From Clostridium swellfunianum (lineage in GTDB: Bacteria; Bacillota; Clostridia; Clostridiales; Clostridiaceae): DNA of 64,000 nt. The position numbers were made by a program, and so were the translations under genes. The DNA lies in assembly GCF_023656515.1 (NCBI RefSeq), contig NZ_JAMOFV010000006.1, forward strand, positions 4,605,735 through 4,669,734, in the 5' to 3' direction. The notes beneath the pieces were generated by a model. That model saw nothing but the letters and a program-made list of their open reading frames with translations, ran no database searches and was not told where the DNA came from. This document shows positions 63,637 to 64,000 of this stretch, piece by piece (positions within the stretch are counted from its first letter, which is position 1; each line of letters starts with the position of its first letter).

Positions 63637-64000
63637 TTATATATTTTTTACAAACTGCTGGTTTTCAGCGTTAAATTTTCTTAGCATTTTTTCTGCCCAG
63701 GCTATATTTCCTACCTTGGAAAGACCATGAGCATCACTACCAAAACTAAGTTTTATATCTTCTTTTATAAGCTTTTCTATTACCCACTCTCTTGGAGTGC
63801 TTGTTGCACAATGAAGTTCATAGGCCTTCTTTGATTTTTTCAAAGCTTTTGTTAATTCATCTATATATTTTTCATCAAAATATTTGTTTGCTATCTTTAA
63901 GGCTAGTGCTATTCTGCCTTCAAAGTCAGTTGTGTTTGGCACTAAAAGTTCTCTATAGGGCAGATAAGCCTCAGCATGTCCCAGTATATCTCCTCCAGCT
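63637..64000 (-). CDS. PHP-domain phosphoesterase, 5' end beyond the window
   Basis: Only the last 121 codons are in the window; the frame is open to the right edge. The visible part has GGDILGHAEAYLPYREL near the edge and LSFGSDAHGLSKVGNIAWAE near the end, the GSDAHG motif being the metal site of PHP phosphoesterases such as HisK-type histidinol phosphatase. Coupled with two dehydrogenase genes downstream, it may dephosphorylate a sugar phosphate rather than histidinol phosphate; this is inference. Confidence 0.82.
   Translation of the reverse strand, partial: AGGDILGHAEAYLPYRELLVPNTTDFEGRIALALKIANKYFDEKYIDELTKALKKSKKAYELHCATSTPREWVIEKLIKEDIKLSFGSDAHGLSKVGNIAWAEKMLRKFNAENQQFVKNI

Overview
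The window looks like a chromosomal piece of a low-GC, Gram-positive, spore-forming anaerobe of the Clostridium group. The reasons are the AT-rich DNA, strong AGGAGG-type ribosome sites, a spore photoproduct lyase, oxygen-sensitive Fe-S enzymes (two enoate-reductase-type flavoenzymes, a double-cubane cluster protein with its activator), an LPXTG-like wall-anchored protein, and the clostridial dnaE-pfkA-pyk order. Most genes lie on the minus strand. No rRNA, tRNA or CRISPR array was seen. All family names come from motif recognition by eye; no database search was run.

Layout: 0.1-7.2 kb is an amino-sugar operon (Na+/solute symporter, AGE-type epimerase, ceramidase-like amidase, a NagB-SIS fusion, NagA) with two identical 14-bp palindromic operators upstream. 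7.4-8.2 kb holds a broken flavodoxin gene and a DUF4180 gene, then metK (8.5-9.7 kb). 9.9-14.8 kb is a metal-ion region: ZIP transporter with a DtxR-type regulator, divergent feoA-feoB, and a second DtxR-type regulator. 15-21.4 kb is rich in antibiotic-response genes: a rifampin-phosphotransferase-like enzyme, a MerR-TipAS regulator, hslO, and a TetR/macrolide-phosphotransferase pair. 21.5-28.1 kb carries two enoate-reductase-type flavoenzymes with MarR and tandem-HTH AraC regulators and a split-barrel lipoprotein. 28.2-31.2 kb is a polymer O-acetylation operon (DUF4358 lipoprotein, MBOAT, DHHW). 31.5-38.3 kb mixes splB, two gene remnants, a DUF134/NifX-like divergent pair, a MerR-VOC fusion, a flavodoxin with divergent MerR-TipAS gene, and rlmD. 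38.4-39.6 kb is packed with long palindromic repeats around a DUF1540 gene. 39.6-42.3 kb is the KDG pathway (kdgK, eda, iclR). 42.4-43.7 kb has an FTR1 permease and an unknown gene. 43.9-46.6 kb is a capsule-regulation module (wzz, tyrosine kinase, phosphatase) followed by a decayed LCP gene. 46.8-54.6 kb is pyk, pfkA and a dnaE carrying an in-frame intein. 54.7-57.1 kb is a DUF3343/double-cubane/activator module split by a palindrome. 57.3-61.2 kb encodes a large wall-anchored two-domain phosphodiesterase-like protein. 61.6 kb to the end has two Gfo/Idh/MocA dehydrogenases and a truncated PHP-domain gene.

The most notable items are: (1) a 426-residue LAGLIDADG-containing intein inside the conserved GRG/SAAGS motif of dnaE; (2) a family of long imperfect-palindrome repeats (at least five copies, nested, sharing a 107-bp core in opposite orientations); (3) a tandem phosphodiesterase whose first domain appears to have lost its metal ligands; (4) three minus-strand promoters with the 19-bp spacer typical of MerR control, each next to a MerR-family gene; and (5) several fusions, substitutions and gene remnants listed below.
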